Shown here: piece after piece, positions 28,821-36,966 of the stretch
How the letters are laid out: every line of letters begins with the position of its first letter
Position numbering within the stretch: position 1 is the stretch's first letter
The notes under the pieces: generated by a model
What the model saw: the letters and a program-made list of their open reading frames with translations, nothing else
Told to the model about the DNA's origin: nothing
Databases searched by the model: none
Assembly (NCBI RefSeq): GCF_000719285.1
Contig: NZ_JOFS01000001.1
Coordinates: 1-64,000, forward strand
From: Streptomyces bicolor
Lineage (GTDB): Bacteria > Actinomycetota > Actinomycetes > Streptomycetales > Streptomycetaceae
Length of the DNA: 64,000 bases
Direction: 5' to 3'
Translations under genes and position numbers: made by a program

Positions 28821-29225
28821 GGCCCTTGGCCTTTCGGATGCTCCGGAAGCGGTGAAGGGGTCAGCGCGATTCCCGGACGAGGCGCATGCGAGAACGACCT
28901 GCCGTGCCTGTCAGCGACAAGGAATGGCAGGGCAGTTGAGGTACTCGAGTGCTTCGGTACTCAGGTGTTCGTCACGGGCATCCGGTGCCGGCCGCGCAGC
29001 GGGCACCGGGCGGACGAGGACACGAGGATCACGTCGTACCGGTCATGCCGGGAGGGGGAGACGGCGACAGCGGTGCGGTCACGCACGGCCCGGCTCCCCT
29101 CGACTCGTCACGGTGACGCGCCGCCGGGCTGGGGGCGGCGCGTGATTTCGTGGTGAGTTTAGAGAAACGGGCGAGGTCGAGGCACGCGAATTTCCGCGGC
29201 CGCCACCGGCTACGAAACAGTCCGC
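28821..29225. other. Non-coding stretch downstream of decayed genes
   Basis: About 400 bp upstream of the EF-G paralogue with no convincing gene. It should contain the EF-G promoter near 28830-28950, a comparatively AT-rich part. A strong hairpin lies at 29116-29143. Confidence 0.5.
29116..29143. terminator. Hairpin near decayed gene patch
   Basis: ACGCGCCGCC (29116-29125) pairs with GGCGGCGCGT (29134-29143), a perfect 10-bp stem with loop GGGCTGGG. It probably ended a gene on the minus strand whose remnant is the P450 fragment. Confidence 0.6.
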
Positions 29226-29369
29226 CACGAGGAGCCCCTCCACCCGCTGGAGCTCCTGGACCGAATCGGCGAGTCGAAGGGTGGGCGGCTTGCGGAGGAG
29301 GACCTCGAGGGTGACCTGCAGTTCGGTGTGGGCCAGGCTCTGCCCGAGGCACGAGTGCGGCGGCACCAT
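29226..29369 (-). pseudogene. Cytochrome P450 C-terminal remnant
   Basis: On the minus strand 48 codons read MVPPHSCLGQSLAHTELQVT and continue through LLRKPPTLRLADSV to LQRVEGLLV. This is the heme-ligand region (H-x-CLG, then the L helix) and C-terminal beta region of an actinobacterial CYP. The upstream FGxG and the rest of the roughly 400-residue protein are absent. The break coincides with the start of an SDR-like fragment on the other strand, so this is a truncated relic. Confidence 0.7.
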
Positions 29370-29745
29370 GATGCGCGCGATCATCGATGCACGGGCCGCC
29401 GGACGGCTGGGCACACCGGCCGGCATCGCCTCCGCGGACGCGTTCCTGCTCGGTCCGGACTCGGGCTTCGTCAGCGGTGCCGACCTTCTTCTGTGCCGGG
29501 CGGACGTCGAGGACCGCACGCTCCTCGTGGCCGGCGGCGACGGCCTGGGCATCGCCGTCTGGGACCCCGTCACCGGCGAGCGTGTGGGCGATCTGGGCAC
29601 CGACCTCGCCGGCCGGATGAGCGGCCATGGCTGGGTGCGCGCCGTGTGCCAGGTCCGCCCGTCCGGGGACCCGCCGCTGATCGTCACGGCGGGGTACGAC
29701 GACGGGGCGCGGGTGTGGGACGTGCGGAAGGAGATCGGTGCGCGA
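29370..29745 (+). pseudogene. Chimeric remnant: SDR C-terminus joined to WD40 repeat
   Basis: One open plus-strand frame joins two unrelated pieces. Around 29394-29490, GRLGTPAGIASADAFLLGPD and the following FVSGADLL match the C-terminal end of short-chain dehydrogenases. From about 29500, TLLVAGGDGLGIAVWDPVTG and IVTAGYDDGARVWDVRK are WD40 repeat blades. Neither half has the rest of its gene. The frame runs on into the tRNA gene. It is best read as fused debris, not a functional protein. Confidence 0.6.
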
Positions 29746-29826
29746 GCGGAGGCACGGCCCGCGGCCCCTGCAAAACAGTCGTGCGGGCCGAGGTGTCCTC
29801 GGCCCGCACGAGCTGGAAATGATCTG

Positions 29827-29911
29827 TGTCCGAGGGGGGACTTGAACCCCCACGCCCGATAAAGGGCACTAGCACCTCAAGCTAGCGCGTCTGCCATTCC
29901 GCCACCCGGAC
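29827..29911 (-). tRNA. tRNA-Leu (anticodon GAG)
   Basis: 85-nt class II tRNA. The acceptor stem is GTCCGGG/CTCGGAC with one G-U pair, and the anticodon arm is CTAGC-TTGAGGT-GCTAG, giving anticodon GAG (Leu, CUC/CUU). The T arm is GGGGG-TTCAAGT-CCCCC and the discriminator base is A. The long variable arm contains a GCCC/GGGC stem. CCA is not encoded. It is flanked by decayed gene fragments, as is common near integration-prone tRNA genes, although no integrase or att duplication is seen here. Confidence 0.95.
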
Positions 29912-30098
29912 TAGGTGTCTGCCGCCTTGCCAGGGGTGTTCCCCGCGGCGACATGGACAACAATACCAAGGTTTCGGAGTGCCTTTCACCTGCATATCCG
30001 CCCGTCGGACGGCCGACGCGAGCAAGAGACCAGGCGACCGAACGGGCTTCACCACGCGTGATCCGCCGGTCACGCACAGGTGGTACCGGGCCGGTGGC

Positions 30099-30139
30099 GC
30101 CCTGACCCGGCGGGCCCCACCGGCCGGTCTCGTCAGGGC
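30099..30139. terminator. Hairpin at the end of the aldehyde dehydrogenase gene
   Basis: GCCCTGAC (30099-30106) is the reverse complement of GTCAGGGC (30132-30139), with further G/C pairing possible inside. It spans the stop codon of the gene ending at 30133. Confidence 0.4.
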
Positions 30140-31674
30140 ATGAGGTGGTAGTCCGGGAAGTTCCCGGGGAGCCGCTCCCCCTCCGGCCCTTGGGTGACCG
30201 CGCGCACCAGCAGCTCCCCGCCGACGAACGCCCCGCGCCAGGACGCGCCGAAGCCGCCGAACAGCTCGTCGCGGTCGCCACGGGAGCGCGGCTTGCCGTG
30301 GCCGACCTTGAACGCGCGGATCTGCGGGGCCAGACGGTCGTAGGTCGCCCGGTCGTCGGTGGACAGCGTGGCGACCAGCGCGCCGTTGGACGCGTTCATC
30401 GCCGCCAGCAGCTCCGCCTCGGTGTCGACCAGGACGATCGTGTCGACCGGACCGAAGGGTTCCGCGTGATGGAGCGGGGAGGACGGCGGCGGGTTCAGCA
30501 GCGTGACCGGCTGGACGTACGCCGAGGTGTCCTGGCCGGGCAGGAAGCGGGCGTCGGACAGCCTGCCCCGGTGCAGCGGGACGGCGCCGCGGTCGATCGC
30601 CTCGGCGACCTGATCGTGCAGCTCCTTCGCCTTGGCCGCGTTGACAACCGGCCCGAAGTCCAGCCGCGGGTAGGGATCGTCCCGCTTCTCGACCGCCAAG
30701 GGGTGGCCGACCCTCAGCGTGCGCACCGCCGGGAGGTACGCCGCGAGGAACTCGTCGAACAGCTCACGCTGGACGACGAAGCGCGGGTACGCCGTGCAGC
30801 GCTGTTTGCCGTAGTCGAAGAGCTTGGGGACGACCGCCGTCAGCGCGTCCCAGTCCGTGAAGTTCCAGATGCCCCAGGTGTTGAGTCCTTCCTGTTCGAG
30901 TACGTGTCGTTTGCCGAGGTCGGCGACGGTCGTGGCCACCGCGGCGCCGGTGTCGCGGCCACCGACGAAGGAGACGCAGCCGATCTCGGGCGCCCGCACC
31001 AGCGCCGGGGACAGCTCGCCTCCGCTGCCGCTGACGAGGGTGACGGGAATTCCCTCGCGGGCGGCGAGCGCGCAGGCCAGGGTCAGACAGGCGACACCGC
31101 CGTCGGTCGGGGTCTTGGCGATGACCGCGTTGCCTGCCAGTGCTTGTACCAACACTGCGTGAACGAGCACGCTCATCGGGTAGTTCCAACTCGCGATGTT
31201 GGATACCGGCCCCTCCAGAGGGGCTCGGCCGGCGACCATCGGTTCGATGCCGTCGACGTACCAGCGCACGCCGTCGATGGCCCGGTCGACGTCCGCCTGG
31301 GCGAGCCGCCACGGCTTGCCGATCTCCCAGACGAGAAGCAGGGCGAGCAGCTCCCGGTGCTGGGTCAGGGCGTCGAGGGTGGCGGCGACGCGGGCCCGGC
31401 GTCCGTCCAGCGGGATGTGCCGCCAGGCGCGGTGCTGGTCGAGCGAGGCGCGTACGGCCTGGTGCGCGGTGGCCCGGTCCAGGCGTGGCGGACCGGCGAT
31501 CGGGCTGCCGTCGACGGGGCTGGTGGCGGGCAGCGCACGGCCGTCCGCCCGCCAGTCGGAGTTCCAGAGGTTGAGGACACGGTCGTCCCGGAAGGCCTCG
31601 GGTGCGACCGCGAGGCAGCGCTGCCAGGCGTCGGACCAGGAGGTGCCGGATTTGAGGGTGAGGGTGGTTGCCAT
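30133..31674 (-). CDS. Aldehyde dehydrogenase family protein
   Basis: 513 residues, ATG at 31674. Catalytic Cys293 lies in DYGKQRCTAYPRF and the general-base region reads VLEQEGLNTWGIW, divergent from the usual ELGGKN. NAD-binding SNIASWNYPMSVLVHAVLV and NAVIAKTPTDGG are typical, and the C-terminal AEPFGPVDTIVLV matches the family. It lies 167 bp downstream of sucD on the same strand, next to an oxalate/formyl-CoA locus. A C2 or C3 aldehyde such as glyoxylate semialdehyde-type compounds is conceivable, but the substrate is not determined. Confidence 0.85.
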   Translation of the reverse strand: MATTLTLKSGTSWSDAWQRCLAVAPEAFRDDRVLNLWNSDWRADGRALPATSPVDGSPIAGPPRLDRATAHQAVRASLDQHRAWRHIPLDGRRARVAATLDALTQHRELLALLLVWEIGKPWRLAQADVDRAIDGVRWYVDGIEPMVAGRAPLEGPVSNIASWNYPMSVLVHAVLVQALAGNAVIAKTPTDGGVACLTLACALAAREGIPVTLVSGSGGELSPALVRAPEIGCVSFVGGRDTGAAVATTVADLGKRHVLEQEGLNTWGIWNFTDWDALTAVVPKLFDYGKQRCTAYPRFVVQRELFDEFLAAYLPAVRTLRVGHPLAVEKRDDPYPRLDFGPVVNAAKAKELHDQVAEAIDRGAVPLHRGRLSDARFLPGQDTSAYVQPVTLLNPPPSSPLHHAEPFGPVDTIVLVDTEAELLAAMNASNGALVATLSTDDRATYDRLAPQIRAFKVGHGKPRSRGDRDELFGGFGASWRGAFVGGELLVRAVTQGPEGERLPGNFPDYHLMP

Positions 31675-31841
31675 CGGGGTCTCCGCTCTCGGTGCACAGT
31701 CGAGAGGAAAGGGGCCGGTAGGGCCCTTCCTTGGAAGGGTGGTGGTGATGGGAGACGGGTGGGCGGTCGTACAGGGCCGCGGCGGGCGCCGGCGCGGCCA
31801 GGAGACTCCGGACGGCAGCCTCGCGCCGACCATGAGTGACG

Positions 31842-32726
31842 TCACGCATCCGCCCCCAGGCGGTTCAGCACCAGACGCGCGGTCTCGGTGGGCGTGCTGC
31901 CGACCCCTACGCCCACCGCCTCCAGCGCCGCCTTCTTCGCCGCCGCCGTACCGGACGAGCCGGACACGATCGCACCCGCGTGCCCCATCGTCTTGCCCTC
32001 GGGTGCGGTGAACCCGGCGATGTAGCCGACGACCGGCTTGGTGACGTGGTCGCGGATGAAGGCCGCCGCGCGTTCCTCGGCGTCGCCGCCGATCTCTCCG
32101 ATGAGGACGATGAGTTCGCTGTCCGGGTCGTCCTGGAAGGCGGCGAGGCAGTCGATGTGGGTCGTGCCGACGACCGGGTCGCCGCCGATGCCGACGCAGG
32201 TCGAGAAGCCGATGTCGCGCAGCTCGTACATCAGTTGGTAGGTGAGCGTGCCGGACTTGGAGACCAGGCCGATGCGGCCCGGCTTCGTGATGTCGGCCGG
32301 GATGATGCCCGCGTTGGACTGGCCGGGGGTGATCAGCCCCGGACAGTTGGGGCCGATGATGCGGGTGCCGCGCGCCTTCGCGTACGCCGTGAAGGCCACG
32401 GAGTCGTGGACCGGGATGCCCTCCGTGATCACGACAGCGAGTCCGATGCCGGCGTCCGCGGCCTCGACGACGGCCGCCTTGGCGAAGGCGGGCGGCACGA
32501 AGACGACGGTCACATCGGCGCCTGTGGACCGTACACCGTCGGCAACCGACCCGAAGACCGGGACGGCACGGTCGTCGAAGTCGACGGTGCGGCCGGCCTT
32601 GCGCGGGTTGACGCCGCCGACGACGTCCGTACCGGCGGCGAGCATGCGCCGGGTGTGCTTCATGCCCTCGCCGCCGGTCATGCCCTGGACGAGGACCTTG
32701 CTCTCCTTGGTGAGGTAGATCGCCAT
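31842..32726 (-). CDS. sucD: Succinate-CoA ligase alpha subunit paralogue
   Basis: 294 residues. CoA-binding N-terminus [38 protein letters not shown], and the phospho-His loop [10 protein letters not shown] are all present, as in SucD. It starts 14 bp after sucC. In Streptomyces the TCA-cycle pair is elsewhere; this copy sits next to frc/oxc-type genes, so it may be a dedicated thiokinase (for example acting on oxalate, malate or succinate to feed CoA transfer). Function beyond an ADP/GDP-forming acyl-CoA ligase is inference. Confidence 0.88.
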   Translation of the reverse strand: MAIYLTKESKVLVQGMTGGEGMKHTRRMLAAGTDVVGGVNPRKAGRTVDFDDRAVPVFGSVADGVRSTGADVTVVFVPPAFAKAAVVEAADAGIGLAVVITEGIPVHDSVAFTAYAKARGTRIIGPNCPGLITPGQSNAGIIPADITKPGRIGLVSKSGTLTYQLMYELRDIGFSTCVGIGGDPVVGTTHIDCLAAFQDDPDSELIVLIGEIGGDAEERAAAFIRDHVTKPVVGYIAGFTAPEGKTMGHAGAIVSGSSGTAAAKKAALEAVGVGVGSTPTETARLVLNRLGADA

Positions 32727-32740
32727 GTCGTCATGTCTCC

Positions 32741-33874
32741 TCAGGCTGCTGCGGCGGCGAGTTGGGCGGCACGCAGCGCGGCGCCGTCCATGGTGGTGGC
32801 CTGCTGGACCAGGGGGTGAGCGCGGTCGTCGAGGATCGCTCGGCCGCGCGCGGCGTTGTTGCCGTCGAGGCGTACGACGAGGGGCTTGGTCAACTGGACG
32901 CTGTCCAGGGCCCGCACGATGCCGTCGGCGACCGCGTCGCACGCGGTGATCCCACCGAAGACGTTGACGAAGACCGACTTCACGGCGGGGTCGGAGAGGA
33001 TGACGGACAGGCCGTCGGCCATGATCTGGGCAGACGCCCCGCCCCCGATGTCGAGGAAGTTGGCGGGGCGGGCGCCGCAGCCCGCGACCACGTCCAGTGT
33101 GGACATGACGAGTCCGGCTCCGTTGCCGATGATGCCGACCTCGCCGTCCAGCTTGACGTAGTTGAGGCCCTTGGCGGCGGCCGCCGCCTCCAGCGCGTCG
33201 TCGTGCTCCACGCCCTCGGCGCCCCACCGGGCCTGCCGGAAGCGGGCGTTGTCGTCGAGGGTGACCTTGCCGTCGAGGGCGAGGATCTGGCCGTGCCCGG
33301 TGCGCACGAGCGGGTTCACCTCGACGAGGAGGGCGTCCTCGCGGACCAGCACCTCCCACAGCCGTACGAGGACGTCGACGGCCTGCGGGGGCAGTCCGGC
33401 CGCCTCGGCGATCTCGCCGGCCTTCGCGGAGGTGACGCCCACGGCGGGATCGACGGGGATGCGCGCCACGGCCTCGGGCCTACTGGCGGCGAACTCCTCG
33501 ATCTCCGTGCCGCCCTCGGCCGAGGCGATGGCGAGGAACCCGCCCGCTGCCCGGTCGAGCACAAACGACACATAGAACTCGGCCTCGATGTCCACGGATT
33601 GGGCCAGCATCACCTTGCCGACCGTGTGCCCCTTGATGTCCATCCCGAGGATCTGGCGTGCCGTGATCTCGGCGGCTGCCGGGTCCGCGGCGAGCTTCAC
33701 ACCGCCCGCCTTGCCACGGCCACCGGTCTTCACCTGGGCCTTGACCACGACACGGCCGCCGAGCCGGCGAGCGATCTCGCGGGCTTCCTTGGGTGAGTCC
33801 GTCACCTCTGCCCGCGGCACCAAGATGCCGTGTTCCTCGAAGAGTTCCCTTGCCTGGTGTTCGTACAGGTCCAT
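32741..33874 (-). CDS. sucC: Succinate-CoA ligase beta subunit paralogue
   Basis: 377 residues with an ATP-grasp domain ([48 protein letters not shown]) and the CoA-ligase domain ending [21 protein letters not shown] and the loop [14 protein letters not shown]. The ATG at 33874 has AGGAG upstream. The N-terminal extension to the Met near 34066 would read into the divergent promoter and is rejected. It is divergent from the ThDP enzyme gene across a 24-bp palindrome. Confidence 0.9.
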   Translation of the reverse strand: MDLYEHQARELFEEHGILVPRAEVTDSPKEAREIARRLGGRVVVKAQVKTGGRGKAGGVKLAADPAAAEITARQILGMDIKGHTVGKVMLAQSVDIEAEFYVSFVLDRAAGGFLAIASAEGGTEIEEFAASRPEAVARIPVDPAVGVTSAKAGEIAEAAGLPPQAVDVLVRLWEVLVREDALLVEVNPLVRTGHGQILALDGKVTLDDNARFRQARWGAEGVEHDDALEAAAAAKGLNYVKLDGEVGIIGNGAGLVMSTLDVVAGCGARPANFLDIGGGASAQIMADGLSVILSDPAVKSVFVNVFGGITACDAVADGIVRALDSVQLTKPLVVRLDGNNAARGRAILDDRAHPLVQQATTMDGAALRAAQLAAAAA

Positions 33875-33943
33875 TCCGGCTCCTGACTCAAAAGTGCCGC
33901 ACGCCCCCTGGACACCACCCACCGGATGCGGGATAACAAGGTT

Positions 33944-33967
33944 CATACAGTATTCGTCGACTGTATG
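33944..33967. promoter_or_regulatory. Perfect 24-bp palindromic operator in the oxc/sucC divergent region
   Basis: CATACAGT-ATTCGTCG-ACTGTATG has two perfect 8-bp arms and an 8-bp spacer. It is centred between the starts at 33874 (-) and 34041 (+), and is AT-rich for this genome. Its size suits a dimeric GntR- or IclR-type regulator, which would control both arms of the oxalate locus together. No regulator gene is adjacent. Confidence 0.75.
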
Positions 33968-34040
33968 CAATGTACGCCGACGGCCGACGACATACCGCTG
34001 AGTGCGTTCCCAACCCCCTACGAAGGGACAGGACTTCGCC

Positions 34041-35723
34041 ATGCCCGACGACACCCAGGACGTCATTTCCGGTGGTCATCTCGTAGCCAAGGCGCTCAAG
34101 GCCGAGGGGGTCGACCGCATCTACACGTTGTGCGGCGGCCACATCATCGACATCTACGACGGCTGCGTCGACGAGGGCATCGAGGTCGTCGACGTCCGCC
34201 ACGAGCAGGTCGCCGCCCATGCCGCCGACGGTTACGCCCGCATCACCGGCAAGCCCGGCTGCGCGGTCGTCACCGCCGGGCCCGGCACGACCGACGCCGT
34301 CACCGGTGTCGCCAACGCCTTCCGCGCCGAATCGCCAATGCTGCTCATCGGCGGCCAGGGCGCCCTCACCCAGCACAAGATGGGGTCCCTGCAGGACCTG
34401 CCGCACGTCGACATGATGACGCCGATCACCAAGTTCGCGGCGGCCGTGCCGGACACGGCGCGCGCGGCGGACATGGTGTCGATGGCGTTCCGCGAGTGCT
34501 ACCACGGCGCACCCGGGCCTTCCTTCCTGGAGATCCCGCGCGACGTCCTCGACGCCAAGGTGCCGGTGAGCAAGGCACGCGTGCCCAAGCAGGGCGCCTA
34601 CCGTGCCTCCACCCGCTCGGCCGGCGACCCCGAGGCCATCGAGAAGCTCGCCGACCTGCTGGTCCACGCGGAAAAGCCGGCCATCCTGCTCGGCAGCCAG
34701 GTGTGGACGACCCGCGGCACCGAGGCGGCCATCGAGCTGGTGCGCACCCTGAACATCCCCGCCTACATGAACGGGGCCGGCCGCGGCACGCTCCCGCCCG
34801 GCGACCCGCACCACTTCCAGCTGTCGCGCCGGTACGCCTTCTCCAACGCCGACGTCATCGTCATCGTCGGCACCCCCTTCGACTTCCGCATGGGCTACGG
34901 CAAGCGGCTGTCACCGGACGCGACCGTCGTGCAGATCGACCTCGACTACCGCACCGTCGGCAAGAACCGTGACATCGACCTCGGGATCGTGGGCGACGCC
35001 GGGCTGGTGCTGAAGTCGGTGACCGAGGCGGCCTCCGGTCGCGTCAACGGCGGCGCGTCGAAGCGCAAGGAGTGGCTCGACGAGCTGCGCGCGGCCGAGC
35101 AGACCGCCCTCGAGAAGCGGCTGCCCAGCCTGAAGTCGGACGCCTCACCGATCCACCCGTACCGGCTGGTCAGCGAGATCAACGACTTTCTCACCGAGGA
35201 CTCGATCTACATCGGCGACGGCGGCGACATCGTCACCTTCTCCGGTCAGGTCGTGCAGCCCAAGTCACCCGGGCACTGGATGGACCCGGGTCCGCTGGGC
35301 ACGCTCGGCGTCGGCGTCCCCTTCGTGCTCGCGGCCAAGCAGGCGCGGCCCGACAAGGAGGTCGTCGCGCTCTTCGGCGACGGCGCGTTCTCCCTCACCG
35401 GCTGGGACTTCGAGACTCTCGTCCGCTACAACCTCCCCTTCGTCGGCATCGTCGGCAACAACTCCTCCATGAACCAGATCCGCTATGGCCAGGCCCAGAA
35501 GTACGGCGTGGAGCGCGAGCGGGTCGGCAACACCCTCGGCGACGTCCACTACGACAAGTTCGCGCAGATGCTGGGCGGTTACGGCGAGGAGGTCCGCGAC
35601 CCCGCCGACATCGGCCCCGCGCTGCGGCGCGCCCGCGAGTCCGGCAAGCCGTCGCTGATAAACGTCTGGGTCGACCCGGACGCGTACGCCCCCGGAACCA
35701 TGAACCAGACCATGTACAAGTGA
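34041..35723 (+). CDS. ThDP-dependent enzyme, probable oxalyl-CoA decarboxylase-like
   Basis: 560 residues with the three-domain ThDP fold. Catalytic Glu55 (RHEQ) is in the pyrimidine domain, and the cofactor motif runs from GDG (446-448) to NN (473-474). The ATG at 34041 is preceded by GGACAGGA. It heads an operon with frc, so a role as oxalyl-CoA decarboxylase (oxalyl-CoA to formyl-CoA plus CO2) is the obvious reading. However, the Oxalobacter residues Tyr483 and Ser553-Gly-Arg555 have no counterpart: NNSSMNQI replaces NNGGIYKG and the end is [10 protein letters not shown]. It may be a divergent decarboxylase or use another 2-oxo or acyl-CoA substrate. Often mis-annotated as acetolactate synthase. 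Confidence 0.75.
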   Translation: MPDDTQDVISGGHLVAKALKAEGVDRIYTLCGGHIIDIYDGCVDEGIEVVDVRHEQVAAHAADGYARITGKPGCAVVTAGPGTTDAVTGVANAFRAESPMLLIGGQGALTQHKMGSLQDLPHVDMMTPITKFAAAVPDTARAADMVSMAFRECYHGAPGPSFLEIPRDVLDAKVPVSKARVPKQGAYRASTRSAGDPEAIEKLADLLVHAEKPAILLGSQVWTTRGTEAAIELVRTLNIPAYMNGAGRGTLPPGDPHHFQLSRRYAFSNADVIVIVGTPFDFRMGYGKRLSPDATVVQIDLDYRTVGKNRDIDLGIVGDAGLVLKSVTEAASGRVNGGASKRKEWLDELRAAEQTALEKRLPSLKSDASPIHPYRLVSEINDFLTEDSIYIGDGGDIVTFSGQVVQPKSPGHWMDPGPLGTLGVGVPFVLAAKQARPDKEVVALFGDGAFSLTGWDFETLVRYNLPFVGIVGNNSSMNQIRYGQAQKYGVERERVGNTLGDVHYDKFAQMLGGYGEEVRDPADIGPALRRARESGKPSLINVWVDPDAYAPGTMNQTMYK

Positions 35724-35732
35724 GGTGACCCG

Positions 35733-36965
35733 GTGACGACCAAGGCTCTCGAAGGCATCCGCGTCCTGGACATGACCCACGTCCAGTCCGGGCCCTCCGC
35801 CACCCAGCTGCTCGCCTGGCTCGGCGCGGACGTCGTCAAGCTGGAGGCGCCGACCGGTGACATCACGCGCAAGCAGCTGCGTGACCTCCCGGACGTCGAC
35901 TCCCTCTACTTCACGATGCTCAACTGCAACAAGCGGAGCATCACCCTCAACACCAAGACCGAGCGCGGCAAGGAGATCCTCACCGAGCTGATCCGGCGCT
36001 CCGACGTCATGGTCGAGAACTTCGGGCCGGGCGCGGTCGACCGCATGGGCTTCACCTGGGACCGCATCCAGGAGATCAATCCGCGTATCGTCTATGCCTC
36101 CATCAAGGGGTTCGGCGAAGGCCCGTACACCAACTTCAAGGCGTACGAGGTCGTCGCGCAGGCCATGGGCGGGTCGATGTCGACCACCGGTTTCGAGGAC
36201 GGGCCGCCGCTGGCGACCGGAGCCCAGATCGGGGACTCGGGGACCGGAGTGCACGCCGTGGCGGGGATTCTCGCGGCGCTGTTCCAGCGCGAGAACACCG
36301 GGCGTGGGCAGCGGGTCAACGTGGCCATGCAGCACGCTGTACTCAACCTGTGCCGGGTGAAGCTGCGGGACCAGCAACGTCTGGCACACGGGCCGCTTGC
36401 TGAATATCCGAACGAGGACTTCGGCACGGAAGTTCCCCGCTCGGGAAACGCGTCCGGCGGCGGTCAGCCGGGCTGGGCGGTCAAGTGCGCGCCGGGCGGG
36501 CCGAACGACTACGTGTACGTCATCGTGCAGCCCGTCGGCTGGCAGCCGATCAGCGAGCTCATCGGCCGGCCCGAACTCGCCGACGACCCGGAGTGGGCGA
36601 CGCCGGAGGCCCGGCTGCCCAAGCTCAACAAGATGTTCCAGCTGATCGAGGAGTGGTCCTCGACCCTGCCCAAGTGGGAGGTGCTGGAGAAGCTCAACGC
36701 GCACAACATCCCGTGCGGGCCGATCCTGTCCACCAAGGAGATCATCGAGGACTCCTCGCTGGTCTCCAACGAGATGGTGGTCACCGTGCCGCACCCCGAG
36801 CGGGGCGAGTTCGTGACCGTGGGCAGCCCGCTGAAGCTCTCCGACTCCCCCGTCGAGGTGAGCAGTTCACCTCTGCTCGGCCAGCACAACGAAGAGGTGT
36901 ACATAGGCGAGCTCGGCCTCGGCGACGAGGAGCTGCGCCTGCTCAAGTCGAACGGAGTGATCTGA
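35733..36965 (+). CDS. frc: Formyl-CoA:oxalate CoA-transferase
   Basis: 410 residues, family III CoA transferase with close similarity to Oxalobacter Frc over the whole length ([48 protein letters not shown]). The catalytic Asp is D168 in [10 protein letters not shown]. The glycine loop reads ASGGGQPG where Frc has AGGGGQPG, one Gly to Ser. It moves CoA from formyl-CoA to oxalate, supplying oxalyl-CoA to the decarboxylase. The GTG at 35733 follows the upstream stop by 9 bp, with GAGGTGA as the binding site. Confidence 0.92.
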   Translation: MTTKALEGIRVLDMTHVQSGPSATQLLAWLGADVVKLEAPTGDITRKQLRDLPDVDSLYFTMLNCNKRSITLNTKTERGKEILTELIRRSDVMVENFGPGAVDRMGFTWDRIQEINPRIVYASIKGFGEGPYTNFKAYEVVAQAMGGSMSTTGFEDGPPLATGAQIGDSGTGVHAVAGILAALFQRENTGRGQRVNVAMQHAVLNLCRVKLRDQQRLAHGPLAEYPNEDFGTEVPRSGNASGGGQPGWAVKCAPGGPNDYVYVIVQPVGWQPISELIGRPELADDPEWATPEARLPKLNKMFQLIEEWSSTLPKWEVLEKLNAHNIPCGPILSTKEIIEDSSLVSNEMVVTVPHPERGEFVTVGSPLKLSDSPVEVSSSPLLGQHNEEVYIGELGLGDEELRLLKSNGVI

Positions 36966-36966
36966 C

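Noticed and set aside
29827..29911. tRNA as an integration site of a present mobile element
   Set aside because: No integrase, excisionase or direct repeat of the tRNA 3' end is seen within the window; only decayed fragments.
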